DNA of 64,000 nt. It comes from Urophycis tenuis (Eukaryota > Chordata > Actinopteri > Gadiformes > Phycidae). The notes under the pieces were generated by a model. The model worked only from the letters and a program-made list of their open reading frames with translations. It searched no databases and was not told where the DNA came from. The translations under genes were made by a program, and so were the position numbers. How positions within the stretch are numbered: position 1 is the stretch's first letter; each line of letters starts with the position of its first letter. Below are positions 1 to 9,988 of this stretch, piece after piece. The stretch spans positions 3,167,558-3,231,557 of the forward strand of contig JAXIVH010000028.1 in NCBI GenBank assembly GCA_036785325.1, given 5' to 3'.

Positions 1-686
1 CTGTCCTTCAGCTGCACCAGAAGAACTACAAGCAGCACCAGGTCCAGACCAGGTGAGCTGCAGGGACCCCCTGCTGGTGGTGGAGCTGCACTACACTGCT
101 ATAAGAACATCATGATAAAGGGGCATTTAGCAGACGCTTTTGTCCAAAGCGACTCACAATCAGTACATTTGTGGGGTTCGACAAGTGGACAGTTGGAGGA
201 GGAGGGATCAAGGGGATCGAACTACCGATCCTACGGTTAGTGGACGACCCGCTCTGTCCACCCGCTCTACCCACTGAGCTGCTGCCGCCCTGCTGTGTAC
301 ACAGCTGAACACGACTGTCAAGTGAAAGCGGTCTGTTCCCCTGCTTCTAGCTGCTTCTGGTGCACGTGGTGAGGGCTGATGTGGTGTGGTGGCTTCTCTC
401 TCCAGCTGGTTGGGGAGCTTCACAGTGTGTCTTCTACTGGCTGTGTGAGGCCAGCGCTCTCGTCTCATTCAGCATGGCAGGGTTCTTAGAAACCATCCCC
501 AGTGTGGACCCTCAGCACCACCGCTGCTGGTCCAAACGACCCGCGGGTCGAGGTTCTGGGCCGGGGATGCTGAGCTCCTGTGTTCTGGTGGCCCACAGGG
601 AGGAGAGAAGGACCAGGCAGACGCAGGACAGGAAGCAGAAGAAGGAGAGCACTCTGGGGGCCCGACGAGGCCTGGTGATGTCATAA
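1..686 (+). CDS. NUSAP1: NUSAP1, last two coding exons (3' end of gene)
   Basis: Partial gene entering from the left. The exon at 1-52 (donor GTGAGC at 53) joins the exon at 599-686 (acceptor CCACAG), with the split codon AG|G giving Arg; the stop TAA is at 684-686. The peptide runs QLHQKNYKQHQVQTR, then EERRTRQTQDRKQKKES and ends LGARRGLVMS. I recognise it as the C-terminus of nucleolar and spindle-associated protein 1: human NUSAP1 has a YKQPHLQTKEEQRKKREQ-like stretch and ends in LGMRRGLI plus a few residues. The protein binds and bundles microtubules at the mitotic spindle; the tail is the basic, charged helical part. The intron (53-598) carries a SINE. NDUFAF1 follows in the opposite orientation, as in human 15q15, which supports the call. 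Only about 46 codons are visible, so nothing can be said about the rest. Confidence 0.88.
118..292 (-). mobile_element. tRNA-derived SINE, copy 1
   Basis: Read on the minus strand, the copy starts GGGCGGCAGCAGCTCAGTGG, which contains a pol III A-box-like tract, and has a B-box region about 60 bp on. It ends with the tail TCGCTTTGGACAAAAGCGTC followed by TGCTAAATGCCCC. That tail resembles the 3' tails that fish SINEs share with L2-clade LINEs. The copy lies in the last NUSAP1 intron. Two sister copies sit at 39850-40022 and 42139-42306, all on the minus strand. Confidence 0.82.
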
Positions 687-1472
687 CCACTTCCTGTTTG
701 TGGACTGCTGAGCTGCACAGCGCCTATTCTCCGTGTAAATATTCCTCTGTCCGTACTGACCCTTTGACTGGTACACGCCATCTCCTTTTCTGCACTCAAT
801 TGTCGCCCGCATCCTTTAGGAAAAAGGAATTGTTTTGTAAGCGTTTTGTATTCATTGAAGAGGCAGAAGAGGTTACAGCTTCTGACCTCATGTTTTTATG
901 CCTTCGTTTGTTACTGCTGAATACTTTTGTATTTTAAACAACCCGTATTGAGTCGGACAGGAGTATAAAAACAGTGTTGTAAAGTTTACCTTGTGTTTGA
1001 GTCTTGTATTATTGCACTGAAAATAACTGAGAAATAGAAATACTAATAGAAGAAATACTTTAAAAAGATGTACAAATGATGATGAAACTGCCCAGAGGCT
1101 GTAAACCAGGGGGGGCAAAATTAAATGACCAAGTCAAAATGATCTACCTAAATCTTCATTAAAACCATATATACACACACACAAAAACAGACACACACAC
1201 ACCGAGTATACCTTATATTGTACCTTGAATCCGTATGGCACAATACAACTCATTTGCAGGGACATTTACACTGCATGTAATTGGTTACCTTACTCTGGTG
1301 ACTTGCTCTGAATGGGATCATCCAGTGGTGCATAGCTGGCGTAGCTGCTGGTTGCCATCCTCTAGTCTAGCAGACTTCCAAATGATCTTCAGTCATGGTG
1401 GAACGGTACTTAGACTCAACAATCTTCATGTGGGAAAAGGCTGACTAAATAAGTGGAGCCGAATAATGCAGT
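687..1472. other. NUSAP1 3' UTR and intergenic DNA
   Basis: AT-rich sequence after the NUSAP1 stop. A weak poly(A)-signal-like ATTAAA is at 1120-1125, and a short CA-rich stretch runs about 1170-1202. I see no coding exon here. Confidence 0.5.
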
Positions 1473-2032
1473 CTAGAAGGTAGCACATTTCCTCAAGTTT
1501 GGGTTCTTTTCCTCTGTGAGCAAGTTCCAGAAGTGTCCATGAGCCCTGGCCTCCCTAACTTCAGATGTAGCGCCTGGCTGGAGTAAAGCAGAGTAAAGCA
1601 GAGTCCTGAAAGGGTTTGTCAAACTGACACAATTGTCCCACTCTGCTCTGAAGTTTTGGAATTTCCCTGAATCATGGCGCTGCAGCTTTGAGGACAAATG
1701 TTGCAATTTTCATTTGAAAGCATCATTTTGACCAGTTTTGTCTTTTCTTGCAGCTCTAAATTAAGGTCATTCAACATGTTGGTCAGATCGGTTAAAAATG
1801 CCAAGTGTAGCAGCCACTGATCCAAACCCAGGACAGCATGGGTCTGTAAGCAGTGCAAAAAGAACTCAATCACAAGTTGAGGAATGCCAGGAAGAAGCAC
1901 AAGGACATCATAGAGCAGAACTTCACCTCCATGCATCCCAAATGATGGGTCTAATAAAGCAGCAGCCACCATGTCTACAAAGAGGAGGTGTCTTGTCACA
2001 GATGATGAACTTATAAAAGCAAACAAGCTCAA
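1473..2032 (-). pseudogene. Decayed hAT-type (ZBED/GTF2IRD2-like) transposase fragment
   Basis: The minus-strand translation contains the segment FLTDLTNMLNDLNLELQ. That matches the 'FL.DL..H.N.LNL.LQG' block near the middle of hAT transposases and of their domesticated relatives (ZBED5/GTF2IRD2 type). The frame is broken: the upstream part, which should hold the RNase-H-like core, continues only after frame changes, and no terminal inverted repeats are obvious. I infer an old dead copy. A similar coding piece from a domesticated gene is possible but less likely among so many transposon fragments. Confidence 0.55.
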
Positions 2033-2565
2033 TGACTTTCATGAGGTTTGAAACACGGGATTTCTCCTTGGAGTGTGACAACATTCTCCAGTCTATGAAC
2101 CTTACTGACTCTTGTCCCAGGCTGATAGTTGATCCTTTTAAAATCAAATCATTTTTCAGAGGGGTTTGCAAAAAGAAATCAACAGGCCCAGATAGCATCT
2201 CTGCTTTTCTTTGAAAACTTGTGCTGGAGAGCTTACTCCGTCCGGTCTGGTGCCCTGTTTTTCAGCAGTCCATCGACCAACATACTGTCCCTGCTCTTTG
2301 GAAAAAATCAACTATTATTCCTGTTCCAAAGAAATCCGGTCCATCCCATAATAACGACTACAGGCCTGTGGCTTTAACATCAGTCGTGATGAAATGTTTT
2401 GAAAAGTATGTGGTGTCCCTCATGAAACCTCATAAGTTCTGCTCTAGATCCCTTCCAGTTTGCTTATAGACAAGGACAAGGCACAGATGATGCAATCAAT
2501 GGCATCACTCACCTAACTCTGAAACACCTCGAGAACCCAAAGGCCTGCATGGCTTTTATTGATTT
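2020..2565 (+). mobile_element. LINE (L2/Rex-like) reverse transcriptase, 5' part, interrupted
   Basis: Frame-broken plus-strand translations contain RT landmarks: STGPDSIS, then PALWKKSTIIPVPKKSG, NDYRPVALTSVVMKCFEK and finally ACMAFIDF. These are the conserved N-terminal and palm blocks of non-LTR reverse transcriptases of the L2/CR1/Rex group. The frame runs directly into the LTR element at 2566 and resumes after 7779. The copy is 5'-truncated and carries stops, so it is a pseudogene. Confidence 0.85.
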
Positions 2566-2880
2566 TGTCATGACCTGGCCCGAAGGACATGGCAAAAATC
2601 GGAGAGACGCAGTGCATTACCAAAATAAATAAGTATATTTATTTAACCAAGGTAACATAATCCAAACTAGCGCAAAGAGAACCAAAAGAGTTGTGGACGC
2701 TGGCGAGGGAAGCAAGCGACCCCGATAGGCGGTCATCAGCCCCTTTTTATACGGAGCACCGGGCCCAGGTGCTCCCGATCAGGATGATTGGGGCAGCTGA
2801 TCAACCTCGAGAAAACAGACCATGACGTCATTAGAGCAGCAACACAAGACAGCCTCAAGCATAAAGGCAGGGCCGTCACA
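2566..2880 (-). repeat. 3' LTR of the Gmr1-like element
   Basis: 315 bp, first copy of the direct repeat; it is the 3' LTR because the element reads on the minus strand. It is adjacent to the polypurine tract at 2881-2890. Confidence 0.92.
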
Positions 2881-2890
2881 CCCTCCCCCA
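2881..2890 (-). other. Polypurine tract
   Basis: On the minus strand TGGGGGAGGG lies directly against the 3' LTR. This is the position and composition expected of the plus-strand primer of an LTR retroelement. Confidence 0.75.
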
Positions 2891-3255
2891 TAAAGTCGGT
2901 GTCCCCAAAGGAAACCGGCTCACTCTAAACAAGTTAACCTAAAATTATTCCCCCAAAAACAAAACAAAAACAAACCACAACCAATCCTAACAATGAGAAA
3001 TAACCTACTCACCCAAAAAATAAACAAAATTACCCAAAATTAATAAACATGAGAAAGGAAAAGAAACAACCTTCACCCTGCCCATGTACTGCTCTTTCCC
3101 CTCCTGTCCTCAGCAACCCTGGTACCTGAGAAGCAAATTAAGAGCACAGGAACAGCAAGAACATATCCCAAGCAGCATGAAATAACACTCAAGTTCACAA
3201 AGTAAAGAAATCACCACTTATAGTTAAAGAGTCACTATTCATGGTAAAAGAGTCT

Positions 3256-3453
3256 TCACGGTAAGGGAGCACGTGACAACGCATCAGCAATAACATTATC
3301 GGCCCCTTTAATATGCCGAATATCGAGATCATAACTCTGTAGAAACAGAACCCATCTCATCAACCTCTGATTTGGACACCGCAATGATCGAAGGAAGGTC
3401 AGAGGATTATGATCCGTGTAGACCACAAGAGGCGCGCCTCCTCCCACATACAC
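3256..3453 (-). pseudogene. RNase H remnant of the Gmr1-like element
   Basis: The translation carries VVYTDHNPLTFL, then RLMRWVLFLQSYDLDIRHIK and GADNVIADALSR. These are the C-terminal landmarks of the Ty3/gypsy RNase H domain: the TDHxxL block, the W-x-L tract and the final N-x-x-ADALSR. The N-terminal half of RNase H and the whole RT that should precede it are absent. The piece lies in a different frame from the large upstream ORF and overlaps its last codons, so the deletion junction sits near 3450-3475. Confidence 0.88.
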
Positions 3454-6400
3454 TTCACTAAATCACTAAACAGACTGGGAAACTTCCGCACCAACTCAGC
3501 GAGCTCACCACGTCTGGGCTCGGGTAAATGAGACAGCAGCTTGTCCAGGTTACACAAAGACAAAGAGTTTTTCAGACGACCCCACAACAAACTGCCATCA
3601 GGCTCAGGCACCCCATCGTCCGGAATCACAGCCACTGAATTGAAAACCAAAGCCGGACGCACACTTTCCTCAACCTGTCCTGGTTCACCATCACGGCTGT
3701 AAAATGGTTTCAGCAAGTTGACATGACACAACTGTTTGGACTTTCTCCGCCCCGGTGTCGCAATAAAATAATTCACATCTGAACTTTTCTCAATGACGGT
3801 ATACGGTCCGATGTACTTAGCCTGGAAAGGCGAACCTACAATAGGCATTAGTGCCAAGACTTGGTCTCCAGGACTAAACTCCCGCCGCTCTGCATGACAG
3901 TCATAATTTTTCTTCATTTTACTCTGAGTCATTCGCAGGTTATCACGTGCCATACTAGTCGCCATGAACAAACGATGCCGGAATCCATTAACAAAATCAA
4001 TCACGTTTTTAGGCGGCTCAGCATCCACCCAGTTATCTTTTAAAACAGCCAAAGGGCCCCTCACGACATGCCCAAAAAATAGGTCGTTCGGACTGAAACC
4101 AGTACCCTCCTGTACGGCCTCTCTGGCAGCCAACATCAGCCACGGGAGTCCCTCCTCCCAGTCTCGATCCATCTCGGTGCAATATGCCCGCAGGAGAGAC
4201 TTGAGAGTCTGGTGAAACCGTTCCAACGCACCCTGACTCTGTGCGTGGTAAGCCGATGACTGATTGTGCTTTATGTGCAAGGATTTCAAGACCTGATCAA
4301 ACATGCGGGAGGAAAAGTTTGACCCTTGGTCACTCTGGATAACCTTCGGGATGCCAAAAACTGAAATAAACTGAATCAGTGCCTTCACCACAGATTTAGT
4401 CGTAATGGACCTTAGCGGGTACGCAGCTGGATACCTGGTGCTTTGGCACATAACAGTCAACAAATACTTACAACCAGATTTAGCGCACGGCAAAGGTCCG
4501 ACACAGTCCACAATCAAATATTCAAAAGGTTGGTTTATGGCAGGGATCGGTTGCAGTGGAGCAGGTTTCACAGACTGGTTCGGCTTGCCCGTTAACTGAC
4601 ACACATGACATGTTTTAATATATACAGCAACATCTCTTTTTGCGCGCGGCCAGAAGAAATGTTTCAAAATGTTTAAATACGTTTTCCTGACACCAAAATG
4701 CCCACTCTCGTCATGTGCGACTTTAAGGACCAGAGGGCGAAATTTAGTCGGCACAACCAACTGAAACAATGCATCCCCCACACAGTCACTTTCCACACCA
4801 ACCCATTTACGAAACAGTCCGCTACGCACAAAGTAGCCGCTGGCTGCACTTTTTATCTCCTCAACAGACAAAACACGGTCAAATAATTCCTTAAGGGAGG
4901 AATCACACATTTGCTCCTGCACCAACTCACTCTGTGTTACTGACAGTGGAAAATCGGACAAGGACGGAGCCTCAAAATCATTGTCACCAAGCTCCCCATC
5001 AGCAAACCCAGGCTGAGCCTTACTCATTGCGCGCGTAACCACACAAACTGAAGGAACCTCAGGTACCTCACTGGAGCTCCCGTCCGACCCGGTATTACCC
5101 GGACTGAGGGTAACAACAGGTGCAGGAGGAGCATCAGCCCAAATGCGTCCCCCAGCCAAGCCATTGCCCAAAATGAAATGAATTCCCTCAATCGGCAACG
5201 CCGGCCGCACTCCCACAGCTACCTCACCCTGCACTAGCTCACAATCCAGGACCACCCTGTGCAGAGGTACAGGTAAAACAGTCAATCCCATCCCCCGACT
5301 AAGGATACGGTCCCCGCTGTCGGTCTCCCCGGACAAAGGCAGAACAGACTCGATCATATAAGAATCATAAGCCCCTGTGTCCCTCAAGATTGTAACCGGG
5401 ACTTTAACATCGCTACCAACAAGCGAAACAAAACCACTTCTGATAAAAGGAGCGTAGACCCCCAGAACATCCAGCTCACAGACAGGACGCACCTCAGACA
5501 CACAGCCAGTAACTACCGGAGCAGCAGCCGCCGCCGGCTTAACACTAGACTGGTTCCCTCTATGTTTAGACCGCAACACAGGACAATCGGCCTTCCAGTG
5601 CCCTCTCTCACGACAATAATTACAGCTTCTACTGCCATCAAAATTGCTCCGCGAATGAGACTCAAACCTAAACAAGCCAGGCTTCCCGGAACGCGTCTGA
5701 TCAGGTTGATCAGCTGCTGTAGCACCTCGACCGTGCCCACCCCAGCCAGAATCATCACGGCCGGGCGTGCGCTCTCTCACTCCGCTCTTATGGAGCAGCA
5801 CATATTCATCTGCTGACACAGCCGCTTCGGCAGCAGAGACACTCTTTTGTTCATTAATATAAGTCGCAATCCGACCAGGCAACGTGTTTTTAAACTGCTC
5901 CAAAATTACCAACTCACACAAATCATCGAAAGTGCTAATATCAAGCGCAGCCAACCAACGTTTAAAATGAGTAGTTAAATCGCGAACGAATTCAACATAA
6001 GTTTGCCCACTTCTCCTTTCCCAAGCTCGAAAACGTTGGCGATACGCCTCAGGCACCAGCTCATAAGCCTTCAGCACGGCAGATTTGATTTTAACATAAC
6101 TACAACTATCAGCCGCGCTCAAAGACGAATATGCCCCCTGCGCCTTACCTGTGAGTGCGCACTGTAGCAACAAAGCACAATCCTCATCAGACCAGCCCCT
6201 CGCCGCGGAAACACGCTCAAACAACACAAAAAACGAGTCAGGATCCTTCTCATTAAACGGTGGCAAAAGTCGCAAGTTATTTATGTCAAAGGGACGCTCG
6301 CCTTGGCTCTCAACAGCCCACTTGCGATCCTTACCTAGAGACAAACGATAACCCTCCAGGTCCAACTTCGCTTTTTCTGTCTGTTGGCGGATTGCCTTTA

Positions 6401-6731
6401 GCTCAATTTGTTTTTTAGCTTCCAATTCACACTTAAGCTTTTCATGCTCCATCTGCAGCAAGAGAAGCTCTTTTTGCTGCTCAAACGTAAGCCCCTGCGT
6501 CAGAACAGGTACATTTAGGACAGGTGGAAAAACCGGCACCGGGCCAGTCGTAAGGACTCCCAGTTCACAGAGTCTTAATTTCAAAATGGATTTAATATCA
6601 TCTTTACGCCTCTTATCCACTACGGCCACCGAATAATGCTCAGCCAATTTTATCAACTGCTCCTTAGTGCATTTATCCAAAGCCTCCTCTGACGGAGCCG
6701 CCACGAACGCCTCACACTCAGCCATCTCCAT
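3399..6731 (-). CDS. Gag-protease-integrase polyprotein of the Gmr1-like element (truncated)
   Basis: An open frame of 1110 codons beginning with ATG at 6731. The N-terminal part (about residues 1-350) is gag-like, with a charged helical segment around residues 85-130. A CX2CX4HX4C zinc knuckle spans 370-383. A protease-like DTGA is at 451-454. The integrase follows: an HHCC zinc finger (H673, H678, C708, C711) and a catalytic triad D742, D801, E837. The last spacing is exactly 35 residues, the DD35E signature. A GPY motif is at 975-977. A linker then runs to about residue 1092, after which the frame crosses the RT deletion and ends in about 18 out-of-frame residues. No envelope gene is seen. 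The frame is intact apart from the deletion, so Gag and integrase could still be made. Confidence 0.9.
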   Translation of the reverse strand: MEMAECEAFVAAPSEEALDKCTKEQLIKLAEHYSVAVVDKRRKDDIKSILKLRLCELGVLTTGPVPVFPPVLNVPVLTQGLTFEQQKELLLLQMEHEKLKCELEAKKQIELKAIRQQTEKAKLDLEGYRLSLGKDRKWAVESQGERPFDINNLRLLPPFNEKDPDSFFVLFERVSAARGWSDEDCALLLQCALTGKAQGAYSSLSAADSCSYVKIKSAVLKAYELVPEAYRQRFRAWERRSGQTYVEFVRDLTTHFKRWLAALDISTFDDLCELVILEQFKNTLPGRIATYINEQKSVSAAEAAVSADEYVLLHKSGVRERTPGRDDSGWGGHGRGATAADQPDQTRSGKPGLFRFESHSRSNFDGSRSCNYCRERGHWKADCPVLRSKHRGNQSSVKPAAAAAPVVTGCVSEVRPVCELDVLGVYAPFIRSGFVSLVGSDVKVPVTILRDTGAYDSYMIESVLPLSGETDSGDRILSRGMGLTVLPVPLHRVVLDCELVQGEVAVGVRPALPIEGIHFILGNGLAGGRIWADAPPAPVVTLSPGNTGSDGSSSEVPEVPSVCVVTRAMSKAQPGFADGELGDNDFEAPSLSDFPLSVTQSELVQEQMCDSSLKELFDRVLSVEEIKSAASGYFVRSGLFRKWVGVESDCVGDALFQLVVPTKFRPLVLKVAHDESGHFGVRKTYLNILKHFFWPRAKRDVAVYIKTCHVCQLTGKPNQSVKPAPLQPIPAINQPFEYLIVDCVGPLPCAKSGCKYLLTVMCQSTRYPAAYPLRSITTKSVVKALIQFISVFGIPKVIQSDQGSNFSSRMFDQVLKSLHIKHNQSSAYHAQSQGALERFHQTLKSLLRAYCTEMDRDWEEGLPWLMLAAREAVQEGTGFSPNDLFFGHVVRGPLAVLKDNWVDAEPPKNVIDFVNGFRHRLFMATSMARDNLRMTQSKMKKNYDCHAERREFSPGDQVLALMPIVGSPFQAKYIGPYTVIEKSSDVNYFIATPGRRKSKQLCHVNLLKPFYSRDGEPGQVEESVRPALVFNSVAVIPDDGVPEPDGSLLWGRLKNSLSLCNLDKLLSHLPEPRRGELAELVRKFPSLFSDLVKCMWEEARLLWSTRIIIL

Positions 6732-7443
6732 AGATTACCACCAGGACCAGCCAAACAAACACACATTTAAACCCGAACAGGACCAGCAAGACAGCGATGT
6801 ATCCCCGTGCGCACCACGATCCCAGTTTGGAGTTTCCCCGCTACCTACCATCAACCCGCCTAACTAAACTCCCAGCTAGTCTTCATGCAGCGAGCAGTGG
6901 TGGGTACTTATGCACTAGAGACCGCTGACCCGGGGAAGCGACTAGCAAGCCAGCAACTCTCCCAAAGTCACGGACATGCTCCCAAGACAATGCTTTAACC
7001 ACTATGTCGCCACAACACTACCACGACCCACGCAACGAACCCAAGGGGAACGCCGCTAGACCTACAAGGGAAAACTCCGCTCCAGACTACGATCTCCACG
7101 CACACTGAGGACCAACACTTGACCCGCGGCCACCGTTCACTGGAATAAACTAAAAAACTGGCCCCAAAGAAACAAACTCACCCAGCTTAAGGTAAGAAAA
7201 AGCCATACAAATTCATACACTGAACTCTCTCCTAATCACTACAAGCGAGCAACAAATGCTTCACCCTAAAGGTAAGCAACCAAACGCTCTGGGCACGCCA
7301 ACCAAACACGCTCCATAGCAACGCATGCACCACCGCCTGCACCGATTACAAAATCCGTACTTAAGGAACACAGCCAGACTAACCAACACACAAATTTACG
7401 TCAAACAAATCTAAACAAATTCCACTAAATTGTGCAAAACCAA

Positions 7444-7457
7444 CGGACGAGCCCCCA
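7444..7457 (-). other. Primer-binding site, tRNA-Pro type
   Basis: On the minus strand, three bases after the 5' LTR, TGGGGGCTCGTCCG matches the complement of the tRNA-Pro 3' end over 14 nt. This is the same primer class used by murine leukaemia virus. Confidence 0.8.
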
Positions 7458-7460
7458 TTT

Positions 7461-7775
7461 TGTCATGACCTGGCCCGAAGGACATGGCAAAAATCGGAGA
7501 GACGCAGTGCATTACCAAAATAAATAAGTATATTTATTTAACCAAGGTAACATAATCCAAACTAGCGCAAAGAGAACCAAAAGAGTTGTGGACGCTGGCG
7601 AGGGAAGCAAGCGACGACGATAGGCGGTCATCAGCCCCTTTTTATACGGAGCACCGGGCCCAGGTGCTCCCGATCAGGATGATTGGGGCAGCTGATCAAC
7701 CTCGAGAAAACAGACCATGACGTCATTAGAGCAGCAACACAAGACAGCCTCAAGCATAAAGGCAGGGCCGTCACA
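7461..7775 (-). repeat. 5' LTR of the Gmr1-like element
   Basis: 315 bp, second copy of the direct repeat, followed by the ATTT target duplication at 7776-7779. Confidence 0.92.
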
Positions 7776-9414
7776 ATTTCAGTTCTGATTTTAATATCCT
7801 ACAGCCTCATCTGCTGATTAAGAAATGATGGCAGATGACTGTTTATTCTGTTTATTCAGATGACTGACCATTTTATCATCAAATGGTTTGACTCTTTTTT
7901 TAACGAATAGATCACAGCTTGTCAGAGTCAACAACACCCTCTCAGAGCCAAGACTTATCAGCACTGGGGCACCCCAAGGCGGTGTCAGTTCACCTGTCCT
8001 CCTCACTATTTACACAAATGAATATCAGCAGATATCCTGGGAATTATGTTTTCAAATTCTCTGAGGATACAGCGATTCTCAGCCGGCTGTACAAAGATGC
8101 AGACCTCCCATCATACTTCAATGAGGTTCTCTTTTGTTCAGTGGTGCGACAACATCACCTCATTATTAATGTTAAGAAAACAGAAGAGATGTGGATTGAC
8201 CCCAAGTCAGTAGGTGACCACTTCCAGCTTTTAACCCATGATCAAACAATGAATCAGTTTGGTTCTTACAGATATCTAGGTGTTCACTTGGATAGTCTGT
8301 TTAACTGGGACGTCCATGTTGATATGTTGTTCTCTCACCTTCAGCAGTCTATACTTTCTACGTAGACTCAGGGTCTTCAGGGTTGACCAGAAGCTTAAGG
8401 TTTTGTTTTGTGTTGGAAAGCATCATTAGGTTTGGCAAGTCTTGCAATCTCTCTGCTCATGTTAAATCTAAATTTAACCATCTGGTCCAGACAGCGATGA
8501 AGGTTGTAGGGAGGACTGAAGACTCCTCTCTGCAGTCTATGAAGAGTCTGTCCTCAGACTGGCACAGAGAGCATTATCCGATCCCGCCCACATCCTCAAT
8601 TCAGAATACCAACTGTTACCATCTGGCAAACGATACAGACTCCCCATGTGTTAACTTAACAGATTTAAACACTCGTTTGTCCCTACCTCCATTAGCTTAG
8701 ATTAATTAGATTATTTATTAGATTAATAATACATTAATAACATTAGGTAAACACTTTGAGGTGAACATATTGACACGTTGATGCTCTGCTGTGCAGTATG
8801 TGTATTTATTATATCTATGTATTTATTGGAGCAACAGGTAGCACTGCATGTGTTTGTTGTTGTGTAGCTGTGTTGTCTATGTGTCTATGTGTTTGTTGCG
8901 CAAATGTGCAACTCTGTTGTTTAAAATTGTGTTGTTGCGCTCATGTGCAACTTCACTTTACTTTCATCTTGGTAACCATGGCGACGGCTTGTCTCGGCAC
9001 TTGGAGTCCAAGGCTCCATTTACACGAGGGGAAGATGCAGATATTTCCCGGCGGTTTGGCCTCTCATTCACACCAAAACCCTGTTTTTATAGAAACAGGG
9101 TTTCTAAAAACTCTGGCCAAAGTGGAGAGATCTGTTGCTGTGTCAACGAGGAGAAACAGGGTTTTAGTTTCTCAAACGTCACATTATGCACCAGAAGATG
9201 CTAAACGCCATGTTAGCGCCCTGTGATTACAGCTTGTTTGGCTATTTATGCAGGTTGAGGTAAATGACAACAGACTTTTTTGAAAGCGATGTTTGCACAA
9301 TGTTATTATTGAACACGGAGGAAGGAAATATGAGTCTCTCTAAATACCGGCTATGTGTAGATGTGGCCCAAGACAACTTTTCCTCGGGGGACAATAAAGT
9401 ATATATTGACTGGT
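7776..9414 (+). mobile_element. LINE (L2/Rex-like), 3' part after the LTR insertion
   Basis: The RT frame resumes with SSDF after the LTR element. Recognisable later blocks, across frame breaks, are LIINVKKTEEMWIDP, YRYLGVHLDSLFNWD and HVKSKFNHLVQTAMKVVGRT. These are the thumb and C-terminal parts of an L2/CR1/Rex-type ORF2. An AT-rich 3' tail ends near 9414 in GACAATAAAGTATATATTGA followed by TTGATTG repeats. About 8960-9300 is unlike the rest of the tail and may be a further insertion that I cannot identify. Confidence 0.75.
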
Positions 9415-9988
9415 TGATTGATTGGTAATGAGCTCACAGGTGATTGTGGTGTGGTTGGTCACACATGCATGTTTTTTTTCATGATTTGAGAGAGGATGAG
9501 ATCTCAGGCTGGCTTACCTGTCCGTCAATAAAGAGAGCGAGGTTTGATGTGACAGAGTGAGGTTTGATATGACAGAGTTAGGGTAAATGTGACAGAGTGA
9601 GGGTTGATGTGTCACAGTGAGGAATGATGACAGACACCCACCCTGACTTTGTAATGGATGTAATGGGCACCCCCCAATAATCTATTAAATGCATGAATAT
9701 TTTTACATTTCTAAATAGTTGACTTTATTTTTGTTGCCTTACTGTAAAGTTGACATTTTCTGTAACTTGGTCAACGAACTTGACGAGAAACAAAAATAAC
9801 TGACTCACAACTCTAAGTGAAAAAACGACTGTATTATTTAACATGAACCCATCTGGATGTGTAGGCCTGTCATGTAGGCCTGTCATGTATCATTTGGACT
9901 GTATCATCTGGATGTGTAGGCCTGTCATGTAGGCCTGTCATGTCCAATAATTTAAACGCTGCTCCTGAGAGAAGCTTCCAGACGTAGC
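9415..9988. other. Intergenic DNA and NDUFAF1 3' UTR
   Basis: Short imperfect repeats of a GTGAGGTTTGATATGACAGA-like unit lie at about 9540-9625. A GTAGGCCTGTCAT repeat lies at about 9862-9945. On the minus strand AATAAA (plus-strand TTTATT at 9724-9729) is a candidate poly(A) signal for NDUFAF1. No coding exon seen. Confidence 0.5.

Larger units (their letters stand above)
2566..7775 (-). mobile_element. LTR retrotransposon, Ty3/gypsy superfamily, Gmr1-like, internally deleted
   Basis: A complete insertion. The 315-bp LTRs at 2566-2880 and 7461-7775 begin TG and end CA and differ, by my reading, only at two adjacent positions in a GACCCCGAT versus GACGACGAT stretch. A 4-bp target duplication ATTT flanks it (2562-2565, 7776-7779), and the LINE frame resumes on the far side. 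On the minus strand the order is LTR, primer-binding site, gag, protease, integrase, [RT missing], RNase H, polypurine tract, LTR. Integrase ahead of RNase H is not the usual Ty3/gypsy order; it is the arrangement described for the Gmr1-like group of deuterostome elements. The near-identical LTRs indicate a recent insertion. Lack of RT makes it non-autonomous. Confidence 0.92.

Noticed and set aside
3861..6867. Several short plus-strand ORFs across the LTR element
   Set aside because: Antisense shadows of the gag-integrase frame.
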